Positions 22,143 through 31,671 of a DNA stretch of 64,000 nucleotides are shown here, in pieces (position 1 is the stretch's first letter; each line of letters starts with the position of its first letter). The stretch spans positions 1,731,001 to 1,795,000 of the forward strand of contig NZ_UGHY01000002.1 of the NCBI RefSeq assembly GCF_900450995.1, written 5' to 3'. The position numbers were made by a program, and so were the translations under genes. The stretch is from Haemophilus parainfluenzae (GTDB lineage Bacteria > Pseudomonadota > Gammaproteobacteria > Enterobacterales > Pasteurellaceae). Below the pieces are notes generated by a model that had not been told where the DNA came from, made no database searches, and saw only the letters and a program-made list of their open reading frames with translations.

Positions 22143-25007
22143 ATGACACAAAAATTTGAAATGGCAGACCGTTTTAATCCGTCTGCGGTAGAACAAGCCC
22201 TTTATCAACATTGGGAAGAGAGCGGTTATTTTAAACCGTCTGAAAATGAAAATGCGCCGAGCTATTGCATTGCAATTCCACCACCGAACGTAACAGGTTC
22301 TTTGCACATGGGGCACGCTTTCCAACAAACCTTAATGGATACCTTAATCCGTTTTAACCGTATGGAAGGGCATAACACCTTATGGCAAGCGGGTACAGAC
22401 CACGCGGGTATTGCGACCCAAATGGTGGTGGAACGTAAAATCGCGGCAGAAGAAGGTAAAACTCGCCATGATTATGGTCGTGAAGCGTTCATCAACAAAA
22501 TTTGGGATTGGAAAGCCTATTCTGGCGGCACAATCAGCCAACAAATGCGCCGTTTAGGTAACTCAATCGACTGGGAACGTGAGCGTTTCACCATGGATGA
22601 CGGTTTATCTAATGCAGTAAAAGAAGTGTTTGTTCGTTTGCACGAAGAAGGCTTGATTTACCGTGGTAAACGTTTGGTAAACTGGGATCCAAAACTTCAT
22701 ACCGCAATTTCTGACTTAGAAGTAGAAAACAAAGAGAGCAAAGGTTCCCTTTGGCATTTCCGTTATCCATTAGCAAACGGTGCGAAAACGGCAGATGGTA
22801 AAGATTATGTAGTGGTGGCAACCACCCGTCCAGAAACCATGTTGGGCGATACGGCTGTGGCGGTGCATCCTGAAGATGAGCGTTATCAATCTTTAATCGG
22901 TAAAACGGTGGTTCTGCCGTTGGCAAATCGTGAAATTCCAATTATTGCCGATGAATACGTCGATCGTGAATTTGGTACTGGTGTGGTGAAAATTACTCCA
23001 GCGCACGACTTTAACGACTACGAAGTCGGTAAACGTCACAGCTTGCCGATGGTTAATGTCTTAACCTTAAATGCGGATATCCGTGCTGAAGCAGAAATTA
23101 TTGGTACTGATGGCAAACCACTTGTAGGCTATGAAGCGACGATTCCTGCTGATTACCGTGGCTTAGAGCGTTTTGCTGCCCGTAAGAAAATCGTGGCAGA
23201 TTTTGAAGCACTAGGTTTATTAGACGAAATTAAACCGCACTATTTGAAAGTGCCTTATGGCGACCGTGGCGGCGTGCCGATTGAGCCTATGCTAACCGAC
23301 CAATGGTATGTGAGCGTGAAACCGCTTGCTGATGTGGCGATTAAAGCGGTGGAAGACGGCGAAATTCAATTTGTGCCGAAACAATATGAAAACCTTTACT
23401 TCTCTTGGATGCGTGATATTCAAGATTGGTGTATTTCTCGCCAACTTTGGTGGGGACACCGTATTCCGGCGTGGTATGACGCAGAAGGAAACGTTTATGT
23501 CGCGCGTAACGAAGCAGAAGTGCGGTCAAAATACAACTTAGATTCTGCGGTTGAACTCAAACAAGATGAAGACGTGTTAGACACCTGGTTCTCATCAGGT
23601 TTATGGACGTTCTCTACCTTAGGCTGGCCAGAGCAAACTAAAGAACTCAAAATGTTCCACCCAACGGATGTGTTAATCACCGGCTTCGACATCATCTTCT
23701 TCTGGGTTGCACGTATGATTATGTTTACGATGCACTTCGTGAAAGATGAAAATGGCAAACCACAAGTGCCATTCAAAACCGTGTACGTAACGGGCTTAAT
23801 CCGTGATGAACAAGGTCAAAAAATGTCGAAATCGAAAGGTAACGTGCTTGACCCAATCGATATGATTGACGGTATCAGCCTTGAAGATTTACTTGAAAAA
23901 CGTACTGGCAATATGATGCAGCCGCAATTAGCAGAGAAAATTGCTAAAGCAACGCGCAAAGAATTTGCTGAAGGTATTTCAGCTCACGGTACAGACGCAT
24001 TGCGTTTCACATTAGCCGCATTGGCTTCAAACGGCCGTGATATCAACTGGGATATGAAACGTTTAGAGGGCTACCGTAACTTCTGTAATAAATTGTGGAA
24101 TGCAAGTCGTTTTGTATTAACAAATGAAAAATTAGATTTAAGCGAAGGCGAGATCGAATTCTCATTAGCCGATCGTTGGATTCAATCGGAATTTAATCGC
24201 ACAGTGGAAACTTTCCGTAATTCATTAAGCCAATATCGTTTCGATCTTTGTGCCAATGCGATTTATGAGTTTACTTGGAACCAATTCTGCGACTGGTATT
24301 TGGAATTGACTAAACCGGTATTTGCAAGTGGCAATGCAGCACAAATCCGTGCGGCAAGCCAAACTTTGGTTCATGTGTTAGAAAAATTATTACGTTTAGC
24401 GCATCCGCTTATTCCATTTATTACCGAAGAAATTTGGCAAAAAGTGAAAGGATTCGTGGACATTACTGCTTACAGCATTATGCTACAACCTTTCCCACAA
24501 GTGGAAGAGAACGGCTTTGATCCTGAAGCAGAAGCTGAAATTGAGTGGTTAAAAGAAGTGATCGTTGCGGTACGTAATATTCGAGCAGAAAGCAACATCG
24601 CACCAAGCAAAGGCTTAGATTTGTTATTCCGTAATTTAAGTGCAGAAAATGCAAAAATTCTCGAAAAACAGACCGCTCTTTTAAAAGCGATGGCGAAATT
24701 AGACAACGTTCAAGTGTTAGCCGTAAACGAAACAGCACCACTTGCGGTAGCGAAACTTGTTGGCAATGCTGAATTGCTCGTCCCAATGGCTGGCTTTATC
24801 AATAAAGAAGCAGAGCTTGCCCGTTTAACCAAAGAGATTGAAAAATATCAAAATGAAGTTAAACGTATCGAGAACAAACTCAGCAACGAAGCTTTCGTGG
24901 CTAAAGCACCTGAAGCAGTGATTACGAAAGAACGTGAAAAACAAGCGGAATACCAATCTGGATTAGAAAAAATCCAAGAGCAATATAAAGCGATTGAAGC
25001 GTTGTAG
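22143..25007 (+). CDS. valS: Valine-tRNA ligase ValS
   Basis: ValS charges tRNA-Val and edits mischarged threonine. The 954-residue class I synthetase has the HIGH motif as HMGH at residues 55-58, the KMSKS motif at 560-564, the editing (CP1) domain with [15 protein letters not shown], and the C-terminal coiled coil ([20 protein letters not shown]) that grips the tRNA. I start at the ATG of [14 protein letters not shown] (22143) with AGAGAGCAAC upstream; a TTG start at 22101 would lie inside the hairpin repeat and is unsupported. It is followed by a strong terminator. Confidence 0.97.
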   Translation: MTQKFEMADRFNPSAVEQALYQHWEESGYFKPSENENAPSYCIAIPPPNVTGSLHMGHAFQQTLMDTLIRFNRMEGHNTLWQAGTDHAGIATQMVVERKIAAEEGKTRHDYGREAFINKIWDWKAYSGGTISQQMRRLGNSIDWERERFTMDDGLSNAVKEVFVRLHEEGLIYRGKRLVNWDPKLHTAISDLEVENKESKGSLWHFRYPLANGAKTADGKDYVVVATTRPETMLGDTAVAVHPEDERYQSLIGKTVVLPLANREIPIIADEYVDREFGTGVVKITPAHDFNDYEVGKRHSLPMVNVLTLNADIRAEAEIIGTDGKPLVGYEATIPADYRGLERFAARKKIVADFEALGLLDEIKPHYLKVPYGDRGGVPIEPMLTDQWYVSVKPLADVAIKAVEDGEIQFVPKQYENLYFSWMRDIQDWCISRQLWWGHRIPAWYDAEGNVYVARNEAEVRSKYNLDSAVELKQDEDVLDTWFSSGLWTFSTLGWPEQTKELKMFHPTDVLITGFDIIFFWVARMIMFTMHFVKDENGKPQVPFKTVYVTGLIRDEQGQKMSKSKGNVLDPIDMIDGISLEDLLEKRTGNMMQPQLAEKIAKATRKEFAEGISAHGTDALRFTLAALASNGRDINWDMKRLEGYRNFCNKLWNASRFVLTNEKLDLSEGEIEFSLADRWIQSEFNRTVETFRNSLSQYRFDLCANAIYEFTWNQFCDWYLELTKPVFASGNAAQIRAASQTLVHVLEKLLRLAHPLIPFITEEIWQKVKGFVDITAYSIMLQPFPQVEENGFDPEAEAEIEWLKEVIVAVRNIRAESNIAPSKGLDLLFRNLSAENAKILEKQTALLKAMAKLDNVQVLAVNETAPLAVAKLVGNAELLVPMAGFINKEAELARLTKEIEKYQNEVKRIENKLSNEAFVAKAPEAVITKEREKQAEYQSGLEKIQEQYKAIEAL

Positions 25008-25017
25008 TCTTTAAATA

Positions 25018-25056
25018 AAAAAAAGCGGTTAGATTTAAAATCTGACCGCTTTTTAT
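25018..25056. terminator. Bidirectional terminator between valS and ydiJ
   Basis: AAAAAGCGGT and ACCGCTTTTT plus an inner AGATTT/AAATCT pairing make one long hairpin with one inner mismatch. A and T runs flank it on both sides, so it serves both convergent genes. Confidence 0.9.
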
Positions 25057-25090
25057 TTTCTTAAATATTGTGGTAAGTAGAAAATCTATT

Positions 25091-28000
25091 CTAGTTATTC
25101 AATACTTCAAGCAATGCTTGAACAGGGTGTTTCAAGATGGCTTTTTCATATCGCTTCACTTGGCTACGGCAAGAGTAGCCGGTCGCGAGGCAATGATTTG
25201 GATCTTTACCTTGTAATTTTTTGCCCCATGATACGTCGTAAATATCTTTTGATATGGTTTGATTTTGAACTTCATGGCCAAATACACCCGCCATACCACA
25301 GCAGCCGACTTTTTCAACATTCAAGGTTTGTCCAAATTGCGCAAAAATATGCTGCCATTCTTTCGGACTGTTTGGCATAAAGGTAGATTCAGTACAATGA
25401 GGGAATAAATGCCACTCAAAAGTGCGGTCAGATTTTGCAATATTTTTCACCGCACTTTGTAATGCGTTACTTTCTAATTGATTGGTCAGCCATTCATGTG
25501 CTGTGAGTACATGGAAATCACCGCGAGAATCACCTAAAGCCTCTTTATATTCATCACGATAAGAAAGCACAATAGCTGGGTCTACGCCGACCAAAGGCAC
25601 ATTTAATTTGGCGACGCGATTTAAAAACTCCGCTTGTGTTTTAGCGGTTTTACTAAAGCGAGCTAAAAAACCTTTAATGTGCATGGCTTTGCCATTTGGT
25701 TTAAAAGGCAGAAGGATTGGATCGAATCCTAATTTTTGCGTGAGAGCCACGAAATCCCGTACCACTTTGGCATCGTAATAAGAGGTATAAGGATCTTGTA
25801 CGATAAAGAGTATATTGGTTTTTTCGACGGCACTGAGACCTTCCAATTCTTCTAATTTTTTGCCTTGATAGCCAATTTCGACTAATTGTTGTTGAAGGTT
25901 TGGCTCTGAAAGGAGAGGCAAATCAGTCATGCCTAGTGTTTTTTCAACCAAGCTTTGAGTAACTTTCAGTTTGGTGAAATAATTGAATAATGCCGGTTTT
26001 TTCGCCATATAAGGTGCAGCAACTTCTAAATTCGCCACAAGATGATCTTTGGCTGGGCGCAAATAACGACTGTGGTAGAAATGGAAGAATTTCGCACGGA
26101 AACTTGGTACATCAATTTTAATCGGGCATTGGCTTGCGCAGGCTTTACAAGCCAGGCAAGTATCCATTGCGGCTTTCACTTCATGTGAGAAGTCATACTC
26201 ACCACGCCATTTCTGTACGCTATTACGGAAACGTTCCACAAGTGCGGTCAATTTGACTTGTGTTTTATGAAAATCTAATTGATCAGGCGATACGTTTTCA
26301 TTGACCATTAATCGCAACCATTCACGTACCATAGCGGCTCGTCCTTTTGGCGAGAATACGCGATTTTTACTCACTTTCATGGAAGGGCACATAATGCTGT
26401 GCTCATCAAAGTTAAAGCAAAGCCCGTTACCGTTACAGTTCATCGCGCCTTTGAATTCGTCTCGCATCTGAATCGGGATTTGGCGATCATTGTCCGCACG
26501 CATTGGCGAGAGAATGGAATAGAGTTCCGCATCGCTCTTAAGTGGCGTACAGATTTTACCTGGATTCAGACGATTGTTTGGATCAAATAAAAATTTCACA
26601 TAACGTAATTCTTGCCAAAGTTCAGGTGTAAAGAATTTCTCGCCATAATGAGAACGTACACCTTTACCGTGTTCCCCCCATAGTAAACCGCCGTATTTCA
26701 CCGTGAGTTCTGCCACTTCATCTGAAATTTGTTTAAAGAGTTTGACTTGTTCTTTATCGCATAAGTCTAAAGCCGGGCGAACGTGCAATACACCAGCATC
26801 CACATGGCCAAACATCCCATATTGCAGATTGTGACTATCTAATAAGGCTCTAAATTCTGCAATGTAATCCGCAAGATGTTCTGGTGGCACACAAGTATCT
26901 TCCACAAAAGGAATCGGTTTGGCTGAGCCTTTCGCATTCCCCAATAGCCCCACCGCTTTTTTACGCATGGCGTAAATACGTTCAATAGAAGGCAAGTCAG
27001 AACAAAGTTGATAGCCGATAATATGATCTTTGCCTTGTGCAATTTTTTCATCTAATTGCTGACAAAGTGCGGTCACTTGGCTGTCGATTTTAGCTTGATT
27101 GTTGCCCGCATATTCCACAATGTTTAAACCAAGAATTGGATTTTGTTCTTCTTCTGTTAAAAGTTCTTTCACTGAATGCCAAATAATATCTTGCTTAGCG
27201 AGGTTCAGCACTTTGGAATCGACAGTTTCAACTGAAAGGGCATTGGCTTTCACCATAAAAGGCGCATTGCGAAGTGCGGCATCAAATGAGCTGTATTTCA
27301 CATTAATTAAGGTACGATATTTCGGAATCGGTAATAAATTGAGTTTAGCTTCGCAGATAAACGCAAGTGAACCTTCTGACCCCGTTAAAATTCGGGTGAG
27401 ATTAAATTCACTTTCATCGTTATTAAAGACATTCTTAAGATCGTAACCGGTAAGAAAGCGATTGAGTTGTGGTAAATCTTGAATGATTGAAGCGCGCTTC
27501 TCTTTACAACGTTGGAAAATCGTTTGATGTAGTGTTTTTCCATTTTCTGCAAGCGGGTAGTTTTCTAAAACATCGTCAGATTTGACCGCGCTTGTATCTA
27601 ATATTTCACCATTCATCAAAACAGAACGTAATGCTAAAACGTGATCAGAGGTTTTTCCGTATTGTAATGAACCTTGACCAGAGGCATCGGTATTAATCAT
27701 GCCACCGAGTGTTGCTCGATTACTGGTGGAGAGTTCTGGCGCAAAGAATAAGCCGTGAGGTTTTAAAAATTGGTTTAGCTGGTCTTTTACGACGCCCGCC
27801 TGCACACGAACCCAACGTTCTTCTATATTAAGCTCTAAAATGCCTGTCATGTGGCGAGAGAGATCCACAATAATATTGTTATTAATAGATTGTCCATTTG
27901 TGCCTGTGCCGCCACCGCGAGGTGTAAAGGTTAAGTGAAGGTATTTCTCTTTATTGGCTAATTTGGTGATGCGTACTACATCAGCAACAGATTTAGGGAA

Positions 28001-28168
28001 CAAAATAGCCTGTGGAAGTTGTTGATAGACGCTGTTATCTGTCGCAAGACTTAAGCAGTCGGCATAATTTGAGGCAATATCACCTTCAAAATGCTGTTTT
28101 TGGAGTTCGCTAAGATAATCACTTACCACATTATTAAGTTGTGGCACATTAGAAAGACGGGGCAACAT
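25091..28168 (-). CDS. ydiJ: FAD/iron-sulfur oxidoreductase YdiJ (probable D-2-hydroxyglutarate dehydrogenase)
   Basis: The 1025-residue protein fuses an FAD-binding PCMH-type oxidase (FTPRGGGTGTNGQSINNNII, then ATLGGMINTDASGQGSL) to an FAD-oxidase C domain (MFGHVDAGVLHVRPALDLCD, WGEHGKG). A 4Fe-4S module, CLACKACASQCPIK, and a CCG-type cysteine-rich domain (VGCCGMAGVFGHE) follow. It matches E. coli YdiJ along its whole length; that protein is reported to oxidise D-2-hydroxyglutarate, passing electrons to the respiratory chain. I start at the ATG of MLPRLSNVPQL (28166-28168); the frame is open 19 codons further, but only this start aligns. It is divergent from ompA. Four uptake signals lie in the gene. 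Confidence 0.9.
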   Translation of the reverse strand: MLPRLSNVPQLNNVVSDYLSELQKQHFEGDIASNYADCLSLATDNSVYQQLPQAILFPKSVADVVRITKLANKEKYLHLTFTPRGGGTGTNGQSINNNIIVDLSRHMTGILELNIEERWVRVQAGVVKDQLNQFLKPHGLFFAPELSTSNRATLGGMINTDASGQGSLQYGKTSDHVLALRSVLMNGEILDTSAVKSDDVLENYPLAENGKTLHQTIFQRCKEKRASIIQDLPQLNRFLTGYDLKNVFNNDESEFNLTRILTGSEGSLAFICEAKLNLLPIPKYRTLINVKYSSFDAALRNAPFMVKANALSVETVDSKVLNLAKQDIIWHSVKELLTEEEQNPILGLNIVEYAGNNQAKIDSQVTALCQQLDEKIAQGKDHIIGYQLCSDLPSIERIYAMRKKAVGLLGNAKGSAKPIPFVEDTCVPPEHLADYIAEFRALLDSHNLQYGMFGHVDAGVLHVRPALDLCDKEQVKLFKQISDEVAELTVKYGGLLWGEHGKGVRSHYGEKFFTPELWQELRYVKFLFDPNNRLNPGKICTPLKSDAELYSILSPMRADNDRQIPIQMRDEFKGAMNCNGNGLCFNFDEHSIMCPSMKVSKNRVFSPKGRAAMVREWLRLMVNENVSPDQLDFHKTQVKLTALVERFRNSVQKWRGEYDFSHEVKAAMDTCLACKACASQCPIKIDVPSFRAKFFHFYHSRYLRPAKDHLVANLEVAAPYMAKKPALFNYFTKLKVTQSLVEKTLGMTDLPLLSEPNLQQQLVEIGYQGKKLEELEGLSAVEKTNILFIVQDPYTSYYDAKVVRDFVALTQKLGFDPILLPFKPNGKAMHIKGFLARFSKTAKTQAEFLNRVAKLNVPLVGVDPAIVLSYRDEYKEALGDSRGDFHVLTAHEWLTNQLESNALQSAVKNIAKSDRTFEWHLFPHCTESTFMPNSPKEWQHIFAQFGQTLNVEKVGCCGMAGVFGHEVQNQTISKDIYDVSWGKKLQGKDPNHCLATGYSCRSQVKRYEKAILKHPVQALLEVLNN

Positions 28169-28237
28169 AAAATCACTCACACATAAATAGAGAAGAAAGT
28201 GAATTTGATGATATATGAAGCTCAAAAAAAAGTCGAT

Positions 28238-28265
28238 TTGAACAAAAGATATTTTTTGTTAGAAT
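28238..28265 (+). promoter_or_regulatory. Distal sigma-70-like promoter of ompA
   Basis: TTGAAC (28238-28243) and TAGAAT (28260-28265) are 16 bases apart. Transcription from here would give a leader of about 295 bases. Confidence 0.5.
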
Positions 28266-28359
28266 AGAAAACGGGTTAAGAATCAACCTATTTTTTGTGA
28301 ATGAACGTTCATATTAGGGGTTGTTTGTCTACAAAATAACCAAGAAGGGCAAAAAAAGT

Positions 28360-28387
28360 TTGATCTTTGGTGTTTTTATAGGATAAT
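28360..28387 (+). promoter_or_regulatory. Proximal sigma-70-like promoter of ompA
   Basis: TTGATC (28360-28365) and GATAAT (28382-28387) are 16 bases apart. Transcription from here would give a leader of about 170 bases that includes the second GAACGTTC palindrome. Confidence 0.5.
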
Positions 28388-28567
28388 AACCGTACTTTTG
28401 AACGTTCCTTTGGCTATGGCAAAGGAATTGAATTTGTCAAAAGGATAAGTTAGGGCAAATTCAAAACCCTAGTTAAGCAATGTTTAGAGTGTTTCTTTTT
28501 TGTAAAGTTCACGATAAACAAGGAAACTTTTCTTATTAATAACGATGACTAAATAGAGGACATCAAA

Positions 28568-29659
28568 ATGAAAAAAACTGCAATCGCATTAGTCGTTGCT
28601 GGTTTAGCAGCAGCTTCTGTAGCTCAAGCAGCTCCACAAGAAAACACTTTCTATGCAGGTGTTAAAGCTGGTCAAGCATCTTTCCACGATGGTATTAAAG
28701 CTAACTCAGCTAGCAAAGGATTAGACTTTGGTGCTGGTTACAACCGTAACTCTGTTACTTACGGTGTATTTGGTGGTTACCAAGTATTAAACCGTGATAA
28801 CTTAGGTTTAGCGGTTGAATTAGGTTACGATGACTTCGGTCGTGTTAAATTCAAAGATGCTGGTAAAGTAGCATTCAAACACACTAACCACGGTGCTCAC
28901 TTAAGCTTAAAAGGTAGCTATGGTTTAGGCGGTTTAACTTCTGCTTTAGAAGGCTTAGATGTTTACGGTCGTGCTGGTGCAGCTTTAGTTCGTTCTGACT
29001 ATAAAGAATATGCAGCTAATGGTACTAAATCTTTCAGAGAGCACAGCTTACGCGTTTCTCCAATGTTCGCAGCTGGTTTCGAGTATGCGTTACCATCTTT
29101 ACCAGAGTTAGCATTACGTCTTGAATATCAATGGTTAGCTCGCGTAGGTAAATTACGTAACTATCCGGGTGTTCAACAAGGTCAAGCAGCTGACTACAAC
29201 CCATGGATCGGTTCTATCAACGCTGGTTTATCTTACCGTTTCGGTCAAGGTGCTGCTCCAGTTGTTGCACCTGAAGTTGTAAGCAAAACTTTCAACTTAA
29301 GCTCTGATGTAACTTTCGCGTTCGGTAAAGCTAACTTAAAACCACAAGCTCAAGCAACTTTAGACGGTATCTACGGTGAAATCGCTCAAATCAACAACGC
29401 TAACGTAGCTGTTGCTGGTTATACAGACCGTATCGGTAAAGATGCACCAAACGTTAAATTATCGCAACGTCGTGCAGACTCTGTAGCTAACTACTTAGTA
29501 TCTAAAGGTGTTCCAGCTCAAAACATCTCTGCAACTGGTCACGGTAAAGCTAACCCAGTTACAGGTTCTACTTGTGACGCGGTTAAAGGTCGTAAAGCAC
29601 TTATCGCTTGTTTAGCACCAGACCGTCGTGTTGAAATCGCAGTTAACGGTACTAAATAA
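28568..29659 (+). CDS. ompA: Outer membrane protein OmpA (P5-like porin/adhesin)
   Basis: This is the major OmpA-family outer membrane protein, called P5 in H. influenzae. The 363-residue precursor has a signal peptide cleaved after VAQA (residue 21) and an 8-strand beta-barrel of about residues 25-225 ending SLSYRF-like GLSYRFGQG. An Ala/Pro hinge (GAAPVVAPEV) follows, then the periplasmic OmpA-like peptidoglycan-binding domain (SSDVTFAFGKANLKPQAQAT, VAGYTDRIG, NVKLSQRRADSVANYLVSKG) with the usual Cys pair near the end. Codon use is strongly biased (GGT, GCT, AAC), a sign of very high expression. A GAGGAC Shine-Dalgarno and a long leader precede it. Its loops are the parts that vary between strains. 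Confidence 0.95.
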   Translation: MKKTAIALVVAGLAAASVAQAAPQENTFYAGVKAGQASFHDGIKANSASKGLDFGAGYNRNSVTYGVFGGYQVLNRDNLGLAVELGYDDFGRVKFKDAGKVAFKHTNHGAHLSLKGSYGLGGLTSALEGLDVYGRAGAALVRSDYKEYAANGTKSFREHSLRVSPMFAAGFEYALPSLPELALRLEYQWLARVGKLRNYPGVQQGQAADYNPWIGSINAGLSYRFGQGAAPVVAPEVVSKTFNLSSDVTFAFGKANLKPQAQATLDGIYGEIAQINNANVAVAGYTDRIGKDAPNVKLSQRRADSVANYLVSKGVPAQNISATGHGKANPVTGSTCDAVKGRKALIACLAPDRRVEIAVNGTK

Positions 29660-29694
29660 TTTTATTTAGTTATCCATTAACGGATTAGCATTAG

Positions 29695-29725
29695 AAGACC
29701 TAAACTTCGGTTTAGGTCTTTTCTT
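29695..29725 (+). terminator. Terminator of ompA
   Basis: AAGACCTAAAC and GTTTAGGTCTT form a perfect 11-bp stem capped by a TTCG tetraloop and followed by TTCTTAT. It is a strong rho-independent terminator. Confidence 0.92.
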
Positions 29726-29761
29726 ATATAAATTAAACCTATAAATTGAAGGAATTTTTGA

Positions 29762-30343
29762 ATGAAAAAGTGGATTATCTTGATTATTATCGCCGTTGCT
29801 GCAGGTTTAGGCTTAATGTCTAGCTACAATGGCTTAGTAAAAGCAGAAACTGAAATTGATTCTGTTTGGGCAAATGTTGAATCATCTTATCAACGTCGTG
29901 CTGATTTAATTCCGAACTTAGTAAATACTGTAAAAGGTCAAGCTAATTTTGAACAACAAACATTAACTAATGTAATCGAAGCTCGCGCAAAAGCGACACA
30001 AACTAAAATTGATCCGTCTAATTTAACGGAAGAACAATTAAACGAATTCCAACAAAATCAAAATCAAGTAGGTTCAGCATTATCTCGTTTACTTGTTACT
30101 GTAGAACAATACCCACAATTAAAAGCGAATGAAGGCTTTATGAACTTACAAGTGCAACTTGAAGGTACAGAAAACCGTATCAATGTGGCTCGTAATAAAT
30201 TTAATGAAGCTGCACGTATTTATAATGAAAAAGTACGTCAATTCCCAACTAAATTAGCTGCAATGATTTTTGGTTTTAAAGCTAAACCTTACTTTAAATC
30301 AGCTGCAGGCGATGAAAACGCACCGACTGTAAACTTTAACTAA
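29762..30343 (+). CDS. lemA: LemA family protein
   Basis: The 193-residue protein has an N-terminal membrane segment (WIILIIIAVAAGLGLMSSY, residues 3-21) and the LemA helical bundle: SYNGLVKAETEIDSVWANVE, YQRRADLIPNLVNTVKG, TNVIEARAKAT, YPQLKANEGFMNLQVQLEGT and ENRINVARNKFNEAARIYNE. LemA proteins have no firm biochemical role; they often sit beside TPM-domain proteins, exactly as here (two TPM genes follow). Gene spacing (9 bases to the next gene) supports an operon. The cluster lies between ompA and grxD, which I remember as neighbours in H. influenzae, so it may be an accessory insertion. Confidence 0.92.
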   Translation: MKKWIILIIIAVAAGLGLMSSYNGLVKAETEIDSVWANVESSYQRRADLIPNLVNTVKGQANFEQQTLTNVIEARAKATQTKIDPSNLTEEQLNEFQQNQNQVGSALSRLLVTVEQYPQLKANEGFMNLQVQLEGTENRINVARNKFNEAARIYNEKVRQFPTKLAAMIFGFKAKPYFKSAAGDENAPTVNFN

Positions 30344-30352
30344 GGTTTATCT

Positions 30353-30802
30353 ATGCCATTCTTTTCCAGAATTCCGGTAGATAAAAAGCAAATCGAGGCG
30401 GCGATTAGTCGCCTCGAAAGCTTAAGTTCGGCTGAGTTACGTGTTTATATTGAACGCAAAGTACCAAAGGCTTCAGCACAACTATCTGCAATGGAACGAG
30501 CTTTAGAAGTCTTTGACGAACTGGAAATGCATAAAACAGCGGCACAAAATGCTGTGTTGATTTATGTGGGATATAAAAATCATCTTTGTGCCATCGTAGG
30601 TGATAAAGGCATTCATCAATTTGTTGATGTGGCTTATTGGCAGTTACAATGCGATTTAATGATTGAGCAGTTTAAACAAAAAGCTTATACACAAGGTATT
30701 GTCGATGCGATTGATCGTATCAGTGATATTTTATCTCGCCATTTTCCTATTCAGCCTAATGATGTGAATGAATTATCTAATGAGGTAATTATTAATGGCT
30801 AA
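30353..30802 (+). CDS. TPM-domain protein, soluble
   Basis: The 149-residue protein has no signal peptide. It shows the second-type TPM domain pattern: an N-terminal helix with SRLESLSSAELRVYIERKVP, a central strand pair AVLIYVGYKNHLCAIVGDKG, and a helix MIEQFKQKAYTQGIVDAIDR near the end. TPM domains occur beside LemA in many bacteria. Phosphatase activity is reported for some plant relatives, but that cannot be transferred here. It follows lemA by 9 bases. Its last codons overlap a possible ATG (30795) of the next gene in the arrangement ATGGCTAA, indicating translational coupling. Confidence 0.8.
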   Translation: MPFFSRIPVDKKQIEAAISRLESLSSAELRVYIERKVPKASAQLSAMERALEVFDELEMHKTAAQNAVLIYVGYKNHLCAIVGDKGIHQFVDVAYWQLQCDLMIEQFKQKAYTQGIVDAIDRISDILSRHFPIQPNDVNELSNEVIING

Positions 30803-30822
30803 GCTTTTATCTTTTATGAAAA

Positions 30823-31596
30823 GTGCGGTTATTTTTAGCCTTGTTTTTTTTTGCTCAAATGGTTGTTGCGGCAGAATTTCCGTCTGCACCAAATCCTTTC
30901 CATTACATAAACGATTACACCAACACACTTTCTGCAGAACATAAGCAAATTTTAGAAAATAAACTAATTGCTTATAGTAAAGAAACGAGTTCACAAATCG
31001 CGGTTGTTTTGGTTCCTACAACCGGTGAATATGAAATTGCTGATTATACTTTTGCTTTAGGTGATAAATGGGGTATTGGACGTAAAAATCTGAACAATGG
31101 CGTGTTGATGCTGATTGCGAAGGATGATCGCAAAGTCTTTATCGCAACAGGGCAAGGTTTAGAAGGTGTATTGCCGGATGCTTTTTTATCGCAAGTTATC
31201 CGTTCGGCAATTTTGCCACAATTTAAACAAGGCCAATATGCGCAAGGTATTAATGACGGCTTAAACCAAATTATTGCGGCAAGTAAAGGCGAATTCGATG
31301 CGGCACAAGTTGAAGAAGATGCGTTCGATAAGTACATCCCATTCTTAATGGTATTGGCATTTATTGCTATTGTATTATTTGGTGAATTCCAATATCACAA
31401 AGATGAAGTATATATTAGCCCGAATCAACGTGACCAACTGAATAAAATCATTCGTCAAAGTACGATTTCTCGTCGTCGTGGTGGCGGTTCCGGTTTCGGA
31501 AGCGGATTTGGTGGAGGCTTCGATGGCGATAGTTCTTCCGGTGGTGGCTTTGGTGGCGGTGGCTTCGGCGGCGGCGGAGCTGGTGGAAGTTGGTAA
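30823..31596 (+). CDS. TPM-domain protein with signal peptide and glycine-rich tail; upstream ATG out of frame
   Basis: The product resembles YgcG/TPM proteins: a signal peptide ending VVAAEF, a TPM domain (YTNTLSAEHKQILENKLIAY, SQIAVVLVPTT, GIGRKNLNNGVLMLIAKDDR, GLEGVLPDAFLSQVIRSAIL), one membrane helix near residues 172-186 and a Gly/Ser-rich tail ([14 protein letters not shown]). The open frame begins only at a GTG (30823) that lies inside an uptake signal and lacks a Shine-Dalgarno. The natural start should be the ATG at 30795, coupled to the preceding stop. A T9 tract at 30844-30852 shifts that ATG out of frame; eight Ts would restore a normal signal peptide. The gene is therefore either phase-off, initiated weakly at GTG, or affected by a sequence error. 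Confidence 0.8.
   Translation: MRLFLALFFFAQMVVAAEFPSAPNPFHYINDYTNTLSAEHKQILENKLIAYSKETSSQIAVVLVPTTGEYEIADYTFALGDKWGIGRKNLNNGVLMLIAKDDRKVFIATGQGLEGVLPDAFLSQVIRSAILPQFKQGQYAQGINDGLNQIIAASKGEFDAAQVEEDAFDKYIPFLMVLAFIAIVLFGEFQYHKDEVYISPNQRDQLNKIIRQSTISRRRGGGSGFGSGFGGGFDGDSSSGGGFGGGGFGGGGAGGSW
30844..30852 (+). repeat. T9 homopolymer in the signal-peptide region of the TPM gene
   Basis: Nine consecutive Ts follow GTG-CGG-TTA-TTT-TTA-GCC-TTG. With nine Ts the frame from ATG 30795 runs into the wrong frame; with eight it joins the main open frame. Homopolymers of this length can slip during replication. Confidence 0.8.
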
Positions 31597-31671
31597 GACC
31601 AAGTCTTTCACTCAGGTTCTATCTTATGTTAGAATAGCGCCCTATTCAGACTTATTTGAACAAGGAACATT

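Larger units (their letters stand above)
28169..28567. other. 399-base divergent intergenic region, ydiJ-ompA
   Basis: There is no gene here. It holds two likely ompA promoters (see separate entries), two copies of the palindrome GAACGTTC at 28303-28310 (within ATGAACGTTCAT) and 28400-28407, and a small hairpin TCCTTTG/CAAAGGA around 28406-28427. The implied ompA leader is long (about 170-290 bases). I cannot assign the GAACGTTC elements to a known regulator. Confidence 0.6.
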
